A stretch of 6,539 nucleotides of DNA from the NCBI GenBank assembly GCA_947303165.1, contig CAMYXE010000042.1, forward strand, positions 1 to 6,539, in the 5' to 3' direction. This DNA is from an uncultured Pseudomonadota bacterium (GTDB taxonomy: Bacteria > Pseudomonadota > Alphaproteobacteria > Rs-D84). The stretch's first letter is position 1, and each line of letters begins with the position of its first letter. Made by a program: the position numbers and the translations under genes. Below, one piece after another: positions 1-4,825 of the stretch. The notes below the pieces were generated by a model that had not been told where the DNA came from, made no database searches, and saw only the letters and a program-made list of their open reading frames with translations.

Positions 1-27
1 TCCGACGAAGATTAATAAAACAAATCC

Positions 28-118
28 GGAGATGTCGCATAGTTGGTCTAGTGCGCCACATTGGAAATGTGGTATACGGGCAACCGTATCAAGGGTTCGA
101 ATCCCTTCATCTCCGCCA
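28..118 (+). tRNA. tRNA-Ser (anticodon GGA)
   Basis: This is a complete class II tRNA that decodes UCC and UCU serine codons. The acceptor stem is 7 perfect pairs (28-34 with 108-114). The anticodon stem CCACA/TGTGG (56-60, 68-72) encloses a 7-nt loop with anticodon GGA at 63-65. The long variable arm typical of tRNA-Ser pairs 74-79 with 84-89 around a GCAA loop. The T arm is AAGGG/CCCTT (91-95, 103-107) with loop TTCGAAT. The discriminator base is G115, as expected for serine tRNAs, and CCA is encoded at 116-118. No promoter is obvious in the 27 bases before it. A terminator follows within 10 bp, so it is probably the last or only gene of its transcript. Confidence 0.97.
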
Positions 119-126
119 CAAAAATA

Positions 127-153
127 AAATGCCCCCGTGGGCATTTAATTTTT
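127..153 (+). terminator. Intrinsic terminator of tRNA-Ser
   Basis: An 8-bp stem (127-134 with 139-146, core ATGCCC/GGGCAT) with tetraloop CCGT is followed by a T-rich run, TTAATTTTT. It begins 9 nt after the tRNA CCA end, so it should release the tRNA precursor. Confidence 0.85.
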
Positions 154-163
154 GTCGAATATG

Positions 164-287
164 AAGTGTGGACAAAGCATTCGTAACGCAGTTGCCGGGT
201 TCGAAACCAAGTAGATTTCACAAACGCAGTGTGGTGAAATCGTCACGGGTTGCGCGCAGGCATTTATGCCGAGCGAATCCCTTCATC
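164..287 (+). other. tRNA-like degenerate region downstream of tRNA-Ser
   Basis: There is no convincing protein gene here, but pieces resemble the 3' half of the neighbouring tRNA-Ser. TCACA/TGTGG (218-222, 230-234) can form a 5-bp stem around a 7-nt loop, aligning with the real anticodon arm. It is followed by CGTCACGGGTT (241-251), compared with CGTATCAAGGGTT in the tRNA. A 22-nt interruption follows that can fold into a hairpin (GGCA 259-262 with TGCC 267-270). Then comes an exact 14-nt match to the tRNA 3' end (274-287). An earlier piece at 164-208 repeats AGTGTGG and ends in GGGTTCGAAACC, a T-arm-like motif. A perfect 8-bp inverted repeat lies at 214-221 and 234-241. No intact acceptor stem or D arm is present, so a functional tRNA is unlikely. 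A decayed tRNA duplicate, an integration scar or a small structured RNA all remain possible. Confidence 0.4.
274..287 (+). repeat. 14-bp direct repeat of the tRNA-Ser 3' end
   Basis: CGAATCCCTTCATC at 274-287 is identical to 98-111, which covers the T loop to acceptor stem of the tRNA-Ser gene. The copies are 176 bp apart. Duplications of a tRNA 3' end are the usual product of tyrosine-integrase insertion at a tRNA gene, but the match stops before the last acceptor bases and CCA, and no integrase gene lies between the copies. Confidence 0.6.
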
Positions 288-320
288 GTTCATTTGTTTA
301 TCAAGACAACGAATTATATT

Positions 321-350
321 AAAAAATCCCCAAGATTGTATCTTGGGGAT
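321..350 (-). terminator. Intrinsic terminator of the KAYD-repeat gene
   Basis: A perfect 10-bp inverted repeat (326-335 with 341-350) has a 5-nt loop. Read on the minus strand it is followed by a run of T (complement of A321-326). It starts 5 nt beyond the stop codon of the gene at 355-744. Confidence 0.9.
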
Positions 351-354
351 AATG

Positions 355-744
355 TTACATTACTTTAGACTTTTTATCTGTTGCCAAAAGACCTAATAAT
401 CCAGCTATTGCCATAAAAGCACCAGCATCAAGTGTGCGATTTGCGGTTGTTTCTGCCTTTTGTGCCGCAACTTGCGCGGCCTTTATTTCCGCCTCATGCC
501 GTTGTTCATAACCCGGCATGGTATAACAATCACCAACGTTACGCCCTCTCTTCTTGAATTCGCCTTCCCACAACTTATTACAAGCCTCATCATAAGCCTT
601 ATCATAAGCTTTATCATAAGCCTTTTTATAGACAATATCATATAATAGTTTTTGTTGGCTCGTGCTTGCGGATAATGCGCCCACAATAAGAAGTGTCCAC
701 CATATCTTACGATAGTTACTATTTGATTCGTTACGTTCTTTCAT
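355..744 (-). CDS. Small predicted membrane protein with KAYD repeats
   Basis: This 129-aa protein belongs to no family I recognise. The start is the ATG at 744, because AAAGGGAGA lies 5 nt upstream; the ATG 51 nt further upstream lacks such a site. A basic and polar N-terminus precedes a probable membrane segment (about 13-27, IWWTLLIVGALSA). Next come three tandem KAYD units (41-52) with diverged flanking copies (YKKAYD before, YDEACNK after), a polar region with two cysteines (55 and 73), an Ala/Glu-rich stretch likely to be helical (about 82-105), and a second hydrophobic segment near the C-terminus (107-121, GAFMAIAGLLGLLA). Lys-Ala-Tyr-Asp spacing every four residues suggests a charged helix. 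It is a single-gene transcript with its own promoter and terminator, so it is very likely a real gene. A phage-lysis (Rz-like) or stress membrane protein is conceivable, but nothing in the sequence shows it. Confidence 0.75.
   Translation of the reverse strand: MKERNESNSNYRKIWWTLLIVGALSASTSQQKLLYDIVYKKAYDKAYDKAYDEACNKLWEGEFKKRGRNVGDCYTMPGYEQRHEAEIKAAQVAAQKAETTANRTLDAGAFMAIAGLLGLLATDKKSKVM
589..624 (-). repeat. Three tandem 12-bp units encoding KAYD
   Basis: The plus-strand unit ATCATAAGCCTT occurs at 589-600, 601-612 (one mismatch, C to T) and 613-624. It is in frame and encodes Lys-Ala-Tyr-Asp three times. The near identity at DNA level suggests recent slippage, so copy number could vary between strains. 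Confidence 0.9.
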
Positions 745-774
745 AATAATCTCCCTTTGGTTATTACATGATAA

Positions 775-807
775 TATATAATACCAAAAACACACTTTGT
801 CAAGTGT
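775..807 (-). promoter_or_regulatory. Promoter with overlapping palindrome for the KAYD-repeat gene
   Basis: On the minus strand, a perfect TTGACA (-35; 803-798) is followed after 17 nt by TATATA (-10; 780-775), with TATATT (778-773) as a slightly shifted alternative. The -35 lies inside a perfect inverted repeat, ACACTT-4 nt-AAGTGT (792-807), placed where a repressor would block RNA polymerase. The predicted start site is about 25 nt upstream of the ATG at 744. That an operator is present is inference. Confidence 0.7.
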
Positions 808-839
808 TGAATAAAAATTAACACACCAGATAAAATCTT

Positions 840-865
840 AAAAAAACACCGCACGGTGTTTTTTT
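840..865 (-). terminator. Intrinsic terminator of tsaC
   Basis: A run of 7 A (840-846), the CACC/GGTG core (847-850 with 855-858) and a run of 7 T (859-865) form a near-perfect palindrome. On the minus strand the stem is followed by T7. The tsaC stop codon (866-864) is built into the upstream arm. The element is symmetrical and would also stop plus-strand transcripts. Confidence 0.88.
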
Positions 866-1454
866 ACTTTATGATAACTGCACCCTGACGAACGATGTTT
901 ATTTTGTCATCTTCCAATATAACAACCGTACTTGGTGAACCGCCCATTTTTTCATAGGCATTATCAATCATTATTACATTTGAAAACTGCGCGCGTATGG
1001 ATTCGGGATCGCCAAGGACGGGTTGTCCGGAAATATTTGCCGATGTTGTTGCCAAACAATGCCCATCAATTACGCTACATAAATCTTGAAAAGGTTTATA
1101 ATTTGGAACCCGTACGGCCCCAAAAGACATTGTTTGCGTATCCTTGACGGGGATCCCGATAGTAAGCGCACCCGGCCAATATTTCTTTGCCAAATCAAAG
1201 GCAGCCTTTGGGTATTCGACCATATATTTTTGTATATGATCCAAACAATCCGACATTATTATCAAATGCTTTTCGTGTGGTCGTTGCTTTATTTCGAACA
1301 GTGCATCAGCCCCGGTCTGTGTTGGTAATGCCCCCAATCCCCAAACCGTATCGGTTGGAAAAGCGATAACACCACCAGAACATAGGTGTTCATTCAATTT
1401 TTTTATAAAATCTTTATTCGTGATATCAATCATGGTGTATGATATTAGCACCAT
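864..1454 (-). CDS. tsaC: L-threonylcarbamoyladenylate synthase (TsaC/YrdC family)
   Basis: In this family the enzyme makes threonylcarbamoyl-AMP from threonine, bicarbonate and ATP in the cytoplasm. This is the first step in forming t6A at position 37 of tRNAs reading ANN codons, and it is normally essential. The YrdC domain fills the 196 aa: GGVIAFPTDTVWGLGA (27-42), KQRPHEKHL (56-64), YWPGALTI (92-99), VRVP (114-117), TTSANISGQPV (136-146) and GGSPSTVV (171-178). There is no extra C-terminal Sua5 domain, so this is the short TsaC form. Neither candidate start has a clear ribosome site. I give the longer ATG (1454), but the ATG at 1433 would match the usual family N-terminus better. It lies 22 bp downstream of the AbiEii-like gene with no terminator between, so the two are probably co-transcribed. 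Confidence 0.93.
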   Translation of the reverse strand: MVLISYTMIDITNKDFIKKLNEHLCSGGVIAFPTDTVWGLGALPTQTGADALFEIKQRPHEKHLIIMSDCLDHIQKYMVEYPKAAFDLAKKYWPGALTIGIPVKDTQTMSFGAVRVPNYKPFQDLCSVIDGHCLATTSANISGQPVLGDPESIRAQFSNVIMIDNAYEKMGGSPSTVVILEDDKINIVRQGAVIIK

Positions 1455-1476
1455 TATTTTATATGTGAATTAAATT

Positions 1477-2466
1477 TTACCGGTGCGGTAAATTATTTAT
1501 ATCAAATTCTAATTTTGCTAAATATGTTAATATATTTTCAAATTCTGGAACAGATCCATAAACCCCAGTTCGTATATTTTCGTAATCTGATTTTAGTTTT
1601 GGAATACTGTATTCTGGCGGAATCAATTTTACACTTCCTGGTTTTGCTTCGTCATACTTTGCCCAGCCACGCGGATAAAACCGTAAATTGAATTCAGCAA
1701 TATTTTTCAGGGTATCTATGTTTGTAAAAGCAACTTCTTTGATTTCTGTATGTGCAAGTTTAAATATATCATAATAGTGCCTTGAACAACGGGCAGGGGG
1801 CGGATTCGCACCCTCGGGCCGATGCGCCTCGCGATGTAAAAGCATCACCTTGTCCCAAAATGTTTTTGTTGCAGTTATAGTAGGGACAATAGGGTTTTTA
1901 TCTTTAAATTCTGGTAATACATCTGATACAAACGATGTTATCGGGCGTTCTGTGTATGGATTCCACAGACCAATACAACCTATCTCTAATTTTATCGTCG
2001 GCAAAGAACAATTATATTCGCATACCCCAGGGTATGATATTTCCAACACATGGTCATCTGGGCCACGCGCGATAGAACAAATATCAGCCAATGCAGACGA
2101 TATTGTATTTTTTAGAACAGATTGGATAAATTGACCGTCTCGTTCTTCTAGTTGTCTATTAAAAGCCCGTTGTTTGTTTTTTGATGTTTTATTTATTTCT
2201 TCTTTTGATTCCAATATAACATCTTGTCTAAGCACTAAGTCCACATCTGGTGAAATACGTTCTATTATATTATAGGCTTTTGATATAGAAACCCCACCAT
2301 TTAATCTTAATATATCACGGAGTTCTGGATTCGCAAATATTTTACCAAGTGACCACGATATCCAAAAATCCCTTTCAACCACACACGGTGGTAAATTTAA
2401 CTTGCCCGCAACATCAATAAAAACTGACTCCCGTTGTCTATCTGTTGCCAATGCTACGATATCCAT
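1477..2466 (-). CDS. AbiEii/AbiGii-family nucleotidyltransferase (type IV toxin homologue)
   Basis: This 329-aa protein belongs to the AbiEii (DUF1814) nucleotidyltransferase family, the toxin half of AbiE phage-defence and toxin-antitoxin pairs. Some relatives (MenT) transfer nucleotides to tRNA 3' ends. Visible family features are the N-terminal VERDFWISWSLGKIF (30-44), the nucleotidyltransferase core NGGVSISKAYN (56-66) with the acidic pair D74 and D76 in SPDVDLVL, a third candidate carboxylate in KLEIG (159-163), and the C-terminal blocks TKTFWDKVMLLH (200-211) and SRHYYDIFKL (228-237). The core looks intact. The start at 2466 is chosen because AAGG lies 8 nt upstream, family members begin at about this point, and a promoter lies inside the upstream extension (an ATG exists at 2529). 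No AbiEi-like winged-helix antitoxin gene is visible on either side, so this is an orphan or solitary member. It is the first gene of a unit with tsaC. Confidence 0.88.
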   Translation of the reverse strand: MDIVALATDRQRESVFIDVAGKLNLPPCVVERDFWISWSLGKIFANPELRDILRLNGGVSISKAYNIIERISPDVDLVLRQDVILESKEEINKTSKNKQRAFNRQLEERDGQFIQSVLKNTISSALADICSIARGPDDHVLEISYPGVCEYNCSLPTIKLEIGCIGLWNPYTERPITSFVSDVLPEFKDKNPIVPTITATKTFWDKVMLLHREAHRPEGANPPPARCSRHYYDIFKLAHTEIKEVAFTNIDTLKNIAEFNLRFYPRGWAKYDEAKPGSVKLIPPEYSIPKLKSDYENIRTGVYGSVPEFENILTYLAKLEFDINNLPHR

Positions 2467-2487
2467 TTTTTCTACCTTGTCTGGGGC

Positions 2488-2516
2488 ATGAAATAACACA
2501 AATGCCAAAATGTCAA
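2488..2516 (-). promoter_or_regulatory. Promoter of the AbiEii-like gene and tsaC
   Basis: On the minus strand, TTGACA (2516-2511) is followed after 17 nt by TTTCAT (2493-2488), a perfect -35 with a 4 of 6 match at -10. The start site would fall near 2481, about 15 nt before the ATG at 2466, which supports that shorter start. GGCAT and ATGCC form a loose inverted repeat across the spacer and -10. Confidence 0.5.
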
Positions 2517-2602
2517 GAAATTTATGCAAATTTCGTGTATTTTATATGTATTAATTGATAAATTACATAGCTGAATATATGAATATAAGATATCTTAAAT
2601 AT

Positions 2603-2630
2603 TTGACAAACATAAAAAAATTACTACACT
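2603..2630 (+). promoter_or_regulatory. Promoter of the 181-aa unknown gene
   Basis: TTGACA (2603-2608) is followed after 16 nt by TACACT (2625-2630, 4 of 6). The intergenic stretch is otherwise very AT-rich. This promoter diverges from that of the AbiEii-like gene, with about 87 bp between the two -35 boxes. Confidence 0.6.
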
Positions 2631-2666
2631 GATGACGATAGGTTATAAAAAATAAAGGGATTTGAT

Positions 2667-3212
2667 ATGCCATTAGTTATAGCGCTTGATACAGGTAGAT
2701 GTTATTATACGTACCCAGCAGAATTCCAGGGACAAATAAATTTGTACAAAGAACACAGCGATGATTACGCGGAATCATTCGCGATTTTTAGAATTTTAGA
2801 TGCCGTATATAATTATCAGGGATATTCTGTGAATGTCAAACCCATTTGGAACTGGGGCGTGGGCGAATTTGCATGTATTTATACCATAAAAAGCCCAATT
2901 ATCGCGCAACCAATTGAAATCAAGACGGTTAAACGTCATCTGACACCGACAATTCCCATGACAGAAGATAACCTGAACAAACAAAAATGGGGCACAGAAT
3001 ATCAAATTAGCATAAAAGATCTTTATGAAGCAAATTTCATTGATAATGGGAAAGAGGTCATTGTATATCAGTGTCGCAGGTTTACAGACCCCGCCTACGA
3101 GGATTTTATGCAAAAATACCCAGGCACAAAAATATACAATATAGAAAAACAACGTAAGCAAAACCTGGTGGCACTGGCCGACAAGGTTTCGCCATATACT
3201 GTACACAAATAA
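2667..3212 (+). CDS. Hypothetical protein, 181 aa
   Basis: I do not recognise this protein. The start is well supported: AAAGGGA (2654-2660) lies 6 nt upstream of the ATG, and a promoter lies at 2603-2630. The protein looks soluble, with no signal peptide or membrane segment. It is unusually rich in aromatic residues, with an N-terminal strand-like start (MPLVIALDTGRCYYTYP), WNWGVGEFACIY near 61-72, a central EIKTVKRHL (84-92), KWGTEYQISIKDLYEANF near 107-124, and VIVYQCRRF (131-139). The C-terminus (about 155-173) is basic and polar. It is transcribed divergently from the AbiEii-like gene, so the two could share regulation, but I see no helix-turn-helix or other antitoxin hallmark. It is followed by only a weak AT-rich hairpin. 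Function is unknown. Confidence 0.8.
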   Translation: MPLVIALDTGRCYYTYPAEFQGQINLYKEHSDDYAESFAIFRILDAVYNYQGYSVNVKPIWNWGVGEFACIYTIKSPIIAQPIEIKTVKRHLTPTIPMTEDNLNKQKWGTEYQISIKDLYEANFIDNGKEVIVYQCRRFTDPAYEDFMQKYPGTKIYNIEKQRKQNLVALADKVSPYTVHK

Positions 3213-3228
3213 AAAATCCTTGATTTTT
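3212..3228 (+). terminator. Possible weak terminator after the unknown gene
   Basis: AAAAATC (3212-3218) can pair with GATTTTT (3222-3228) across a 3-nt loop, directly after the stop codon. It has one G-C pair and no separate T-run, so termination may be inefficient and some transcription may run on into rpsD. Confidence 0.3.
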
Positions 3229-3248
3229 CAAAAGAAATAGTCTAGGAT
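3220..3248 (+). promoter_or_regulatory. Candidate rpsD promoter
   Basis: TTGATT (3220-3225), a 17-nt spacer and TAGGAT (3243-3248) each match the consensus at 4 of 6 positions. This is the best promoter I find between the unknown gene and rpsD. It would start the transcript near 3255 and give a 5' leader of about 105 nt. Confidence 0.4.
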
Positions 3249-3254
3249 ACACTC

Positions 3255-3359
3255 CGCTGGATAATTCAGAACTGATTAAGCATCGGTGCATTTTGGTCCC
3301 GTTTGCGATAAGGTTTCTGTCAAATGTCCGGCACCATAAAAAACCAAAAGGATAAAAAT
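3255..3359 (+). promoter_or_regulatory. Untranslated leader of rpsD
   Basis: About 105 nt separate the candidate start site from the S4 start codon, long for this compact window. GGTGC (near 3286) can pair with GCACC (3331-3335), just upstream of the ribosome site AAAAGGA (3346-3352). S4 represses its own translation through leader RNA in other bacteria, so a similar role is possible here but not shown. Confidence 0.3.
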
Positions 3360-3992
3360 ATGGCAAGAGATGGGGCAAAACGTAATACCCGTAAACTCAA
3401 AATCGGCCGCCGCTTGGGTGTAAACCTGTGGGGCCAGGCAAAATCACCATTTAACAAACGTAAATATAAGCCGGGTCAGCATGGTCCAACTTCGCGTGGC
3501 GGTAATATGACCGATTACGCAAAGCAGATGCGTGCAAAACAGACCTTGAAAGGTTATTATGGCAATATTGGTGAAAAGAAGTTCCGTGCATATTATCTGG
3601 AAGCCAACAATATGAAGGGCGATACACCGGATAATTTGATTGGTTTGTTGGAACGCCGTTTGGACGCGGTTGTATATCGTGCAAAATTCGCACCAACTGT
3701 GTTTTCTTCACGTCAATTAATCAGTCACGGCCACGTTTATGTTAACGACAAACGCGTAAAAATTGCATCATACCAGGTCAAGCCAGGCGATGTTATTACC
3801 GTTGGTGAAAAGGCGAAACAAATGCCTTTGGTCGTGTTGGCTTTGGAATCGGGCGAACGCAATACACCGGATTATATCAATGTAGATAGTGCGAATTTCG
3901 TCGCAACATTTACACGTGTTCCGTCGTTTGCGGATGTTCCGTATCCGGTTCAAATGTCACCAGAATTGGTCGTTGAATTCTATTCACGTTAA
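3360..3992 (+). CDS. rpsD: 30S ribosomal protein S4
   Basis: S4 binds the 5' domain of 16S rRNA, begins small-subunit assembly and helps decoding accuracy. The 210-aa product matches the family throughout. An N-terminal domain contains [20 protein letters not shown] (23-42) and the conserved LRAKQ-type segment [20 protein letters not shown] (57-76). The S4 RNA-binding domain follows (about 100-148, RLDAVVYR through VKPGDVITV). The C-terminus is the typical [15 protein letters not shown] (196-210). There is no N-terminal zinc-binding cysteine set, so it is the cysteine-free form. The start at 3360 has AAAAGGA 8 nt upstream; an in-frame ATG at 3324 would add 12 residues foreign to the family. 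The gene stands alone, away from the other ribosomal protein operons, as I would expect for rpsD in Alphaproteobacteria, and ends at a strong terminator. Confidence 0.97.
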   Translation: MARDGAKRNTRKLKIGRRLGVNLWGQAKSPFNKRKYKPGQHGPTSRGGNMTDYAKQMRAKQTLKGYYGNIGEKKFRAYYLEANNMKGDTPDNLIGLLERRLDAVVYRAKFAPTVFSSRQLISHGHVYVNDKRVKIASYQVKPGDVITVGEKAKQMPLVVLALESGERNTPDYINVDSANFVATFTRVPSFADVPYPVQMSPELVVEFYSR

Positions 3993-4013
3993 TACAAGAA
4001 TAGGAAATTATAT

Positions 4014-4043
4014 AAATCCGCCATGGTGGCGGATTTTTCTTTT
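4014..4043 (+). terminator. Intrinsic terminator of rpsD
   Basis: A 10-bp stem (4014-4023 with 4027-4036, core ATCCGCCA/TGGCGGAT) has a 3-nt loop and runs into TTTTTCTTTT. It lies 21 nt after the rpsD stop codon. Confidence 0.93.
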
Positions 4044-4068
4044 ATTCAATCCGAAAAAATAGTATAAT
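4041..4068 (+). promoter_or_regulatory. Promoter of the SIMPL gene and xerC
   Basis: A perfect TATAAT -10 lies at 4063-4068. The best -35, 16 nt upstream, is a weak TTTATT (4041-4046) inside the T-run of the rpsD terminator. The start site would be near 4075, just before AAAGGAGA, leaving a leader of about 20 nt. Confidence 0.6.
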
Positions 4069-4093
4069 GTCGGCATATAAAAAGGAGAAAGCA

Positions 4094-4825
4094 ATGAAAG
4101 ATAAAATGATTGGGTTCTTGGCGATAGTATTAGGTATCTGTGTGTTGACCGGATGGGCGGTAAATCGCCTTGCTGAACCACAAACAATATCCGTCGGCGG
4201 CGAATGCCTGACAACGGCACCAAAAGATAGAACTGCAATAACAATTCGGGTTACTGTTGTCGATAAAAGTGCGACAAAATCCATGCAAATAGCATCTGCT
4301 AAAATCGCAGAAATGAACGAATACCTTAAAACATTGGATGTTAAAGTACAAACCAGTGAATTCAATTCTTATGAAAAGAATGAATGGAATCGTGTAACAC
4401 AAAAATCTGAATATATTGGTATTGAAACAAATATTGCTGTTGACGTTTCTGCAACCAAAATTGAAACAATAGAAAACGTATTAAACAAGTTCGCGGGTCA
4501 ACCAGATGTTTTTGTTTCTAATTTACGCATGTTTACATCCGCCGAAACATTAAAACCAGTGATGGAATCATGCCTTGAAGACGCGGTCAAAAATGCACGC
4601 GAACGCGCCGAAGCATTGGCTGCGGGTGCAAAACGCCATGTAGGCAAATTATTAGCAGTATCTTATTCAAACGGCGGATCGTATGATATTCGGCCAACTG
4701 CTAATTTTCGTTTAGCCAAAGCGGAAATGGCAATGGATACAGGAGCTGGTTATGCAGGTGGTGCTATTACCAATAAAGATACCGAAGTTTCGGTTAATGT
4801 ATCGGCTATCTTTGAAATTAAGTAA
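4094..4825 (+). CDS. SIMPL-domain (DUF541) membrane-anchored or periplasmic protein
   Basis: This 243-aa protein belongs to the SIMPL/DUF541 family, envelope proteins linked to oxidative-stress tolerance in some bacteria; their biochemical role is not settled. Residues 5-23 (MIGFLAIVLGICVLTGWAV) form an N-terminal hydrophobic segment after two lysines and look like an uncleaved anchor or signal peptide, placing the rest outside the cytoplasm. The fold begins with the strand ISVGGECLTTAPKDRTAITI (32-51), where other members have a similar G-plus-P pattern. It ends with the family's Ala-rich helix and LG-like turn (162-190, EDAVKNARERAEALAAGAKRHVGK) followed by a C-terminal strand VSVNVSAIFEI. 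The ATG at 4094 is chosen for AAAGGAGA (4081-4088); an in-frame ATG at 4067 lies upstream of that site. Its TAA overlaps the xerC ATG by one base. Confidence 0.88.
   Translation: MKDKMIGFLAIVLGICVLTGWAVNRLAEPQTISVGGECLTTAPKDRTAITIRVTVVDKSATKSMQIASAKIAEMNEYLKTLDVKVQTSEFNSYEKNEWNRVTQKSEYIGIETNIAVDVSATKIETIENVLNKFAGQPDVFVSNLRMFTSAETLKPVMESCLEDAVKNARERAEALAAGAKRHVGKLLAVSYSNGGSYDIRPTANFRLAKAEMAMDTGAGYAGGAITNKDTEVSVNVSAIFEIK

Noticed and set aside
168..368. Open frame of 66 codons on the plus strand after the tRNA terminator
   Set aside because: It has no ribosome site, a strongly basic and arbitrary composition, runs through the tRNA-like debris and the terminator hairpin at 321-350, and overlaps the end of the gene at 355-744.
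589..624. Short regular repeats that might be a CRISPR array or iterons
   Set aside because: The units are 12 bp with no spacers, are in frame inside a supported coding sequence, and encode KAYD.
1478..1490. Small inverted repeat TACCG/CGGTA at the end of the AbiEii-like gene as a terminator
   Set aside because: The stem is only 5 bp and no T-run follows on the minus strand, so it should not separate the AbiEii-like gene from tsaC.
2467..2529. N-terminal extension of the AbiEii-like gene to the ATG at 2529
   Set aside because: The extension lacks a ribosome site, does not match family N-termini, and contains the likely promoter. The ATG at 2466 has AAGG at good spacing.
2796..3206. Long open frame on the minus strand inside the unknown gene
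   Set aside because: It is antisense to a gene with promoter and ribosome site, its product is hydrophobic and Cys/Phe-rich as expected of a shadow frame, and it has no ribosome site that I can see.
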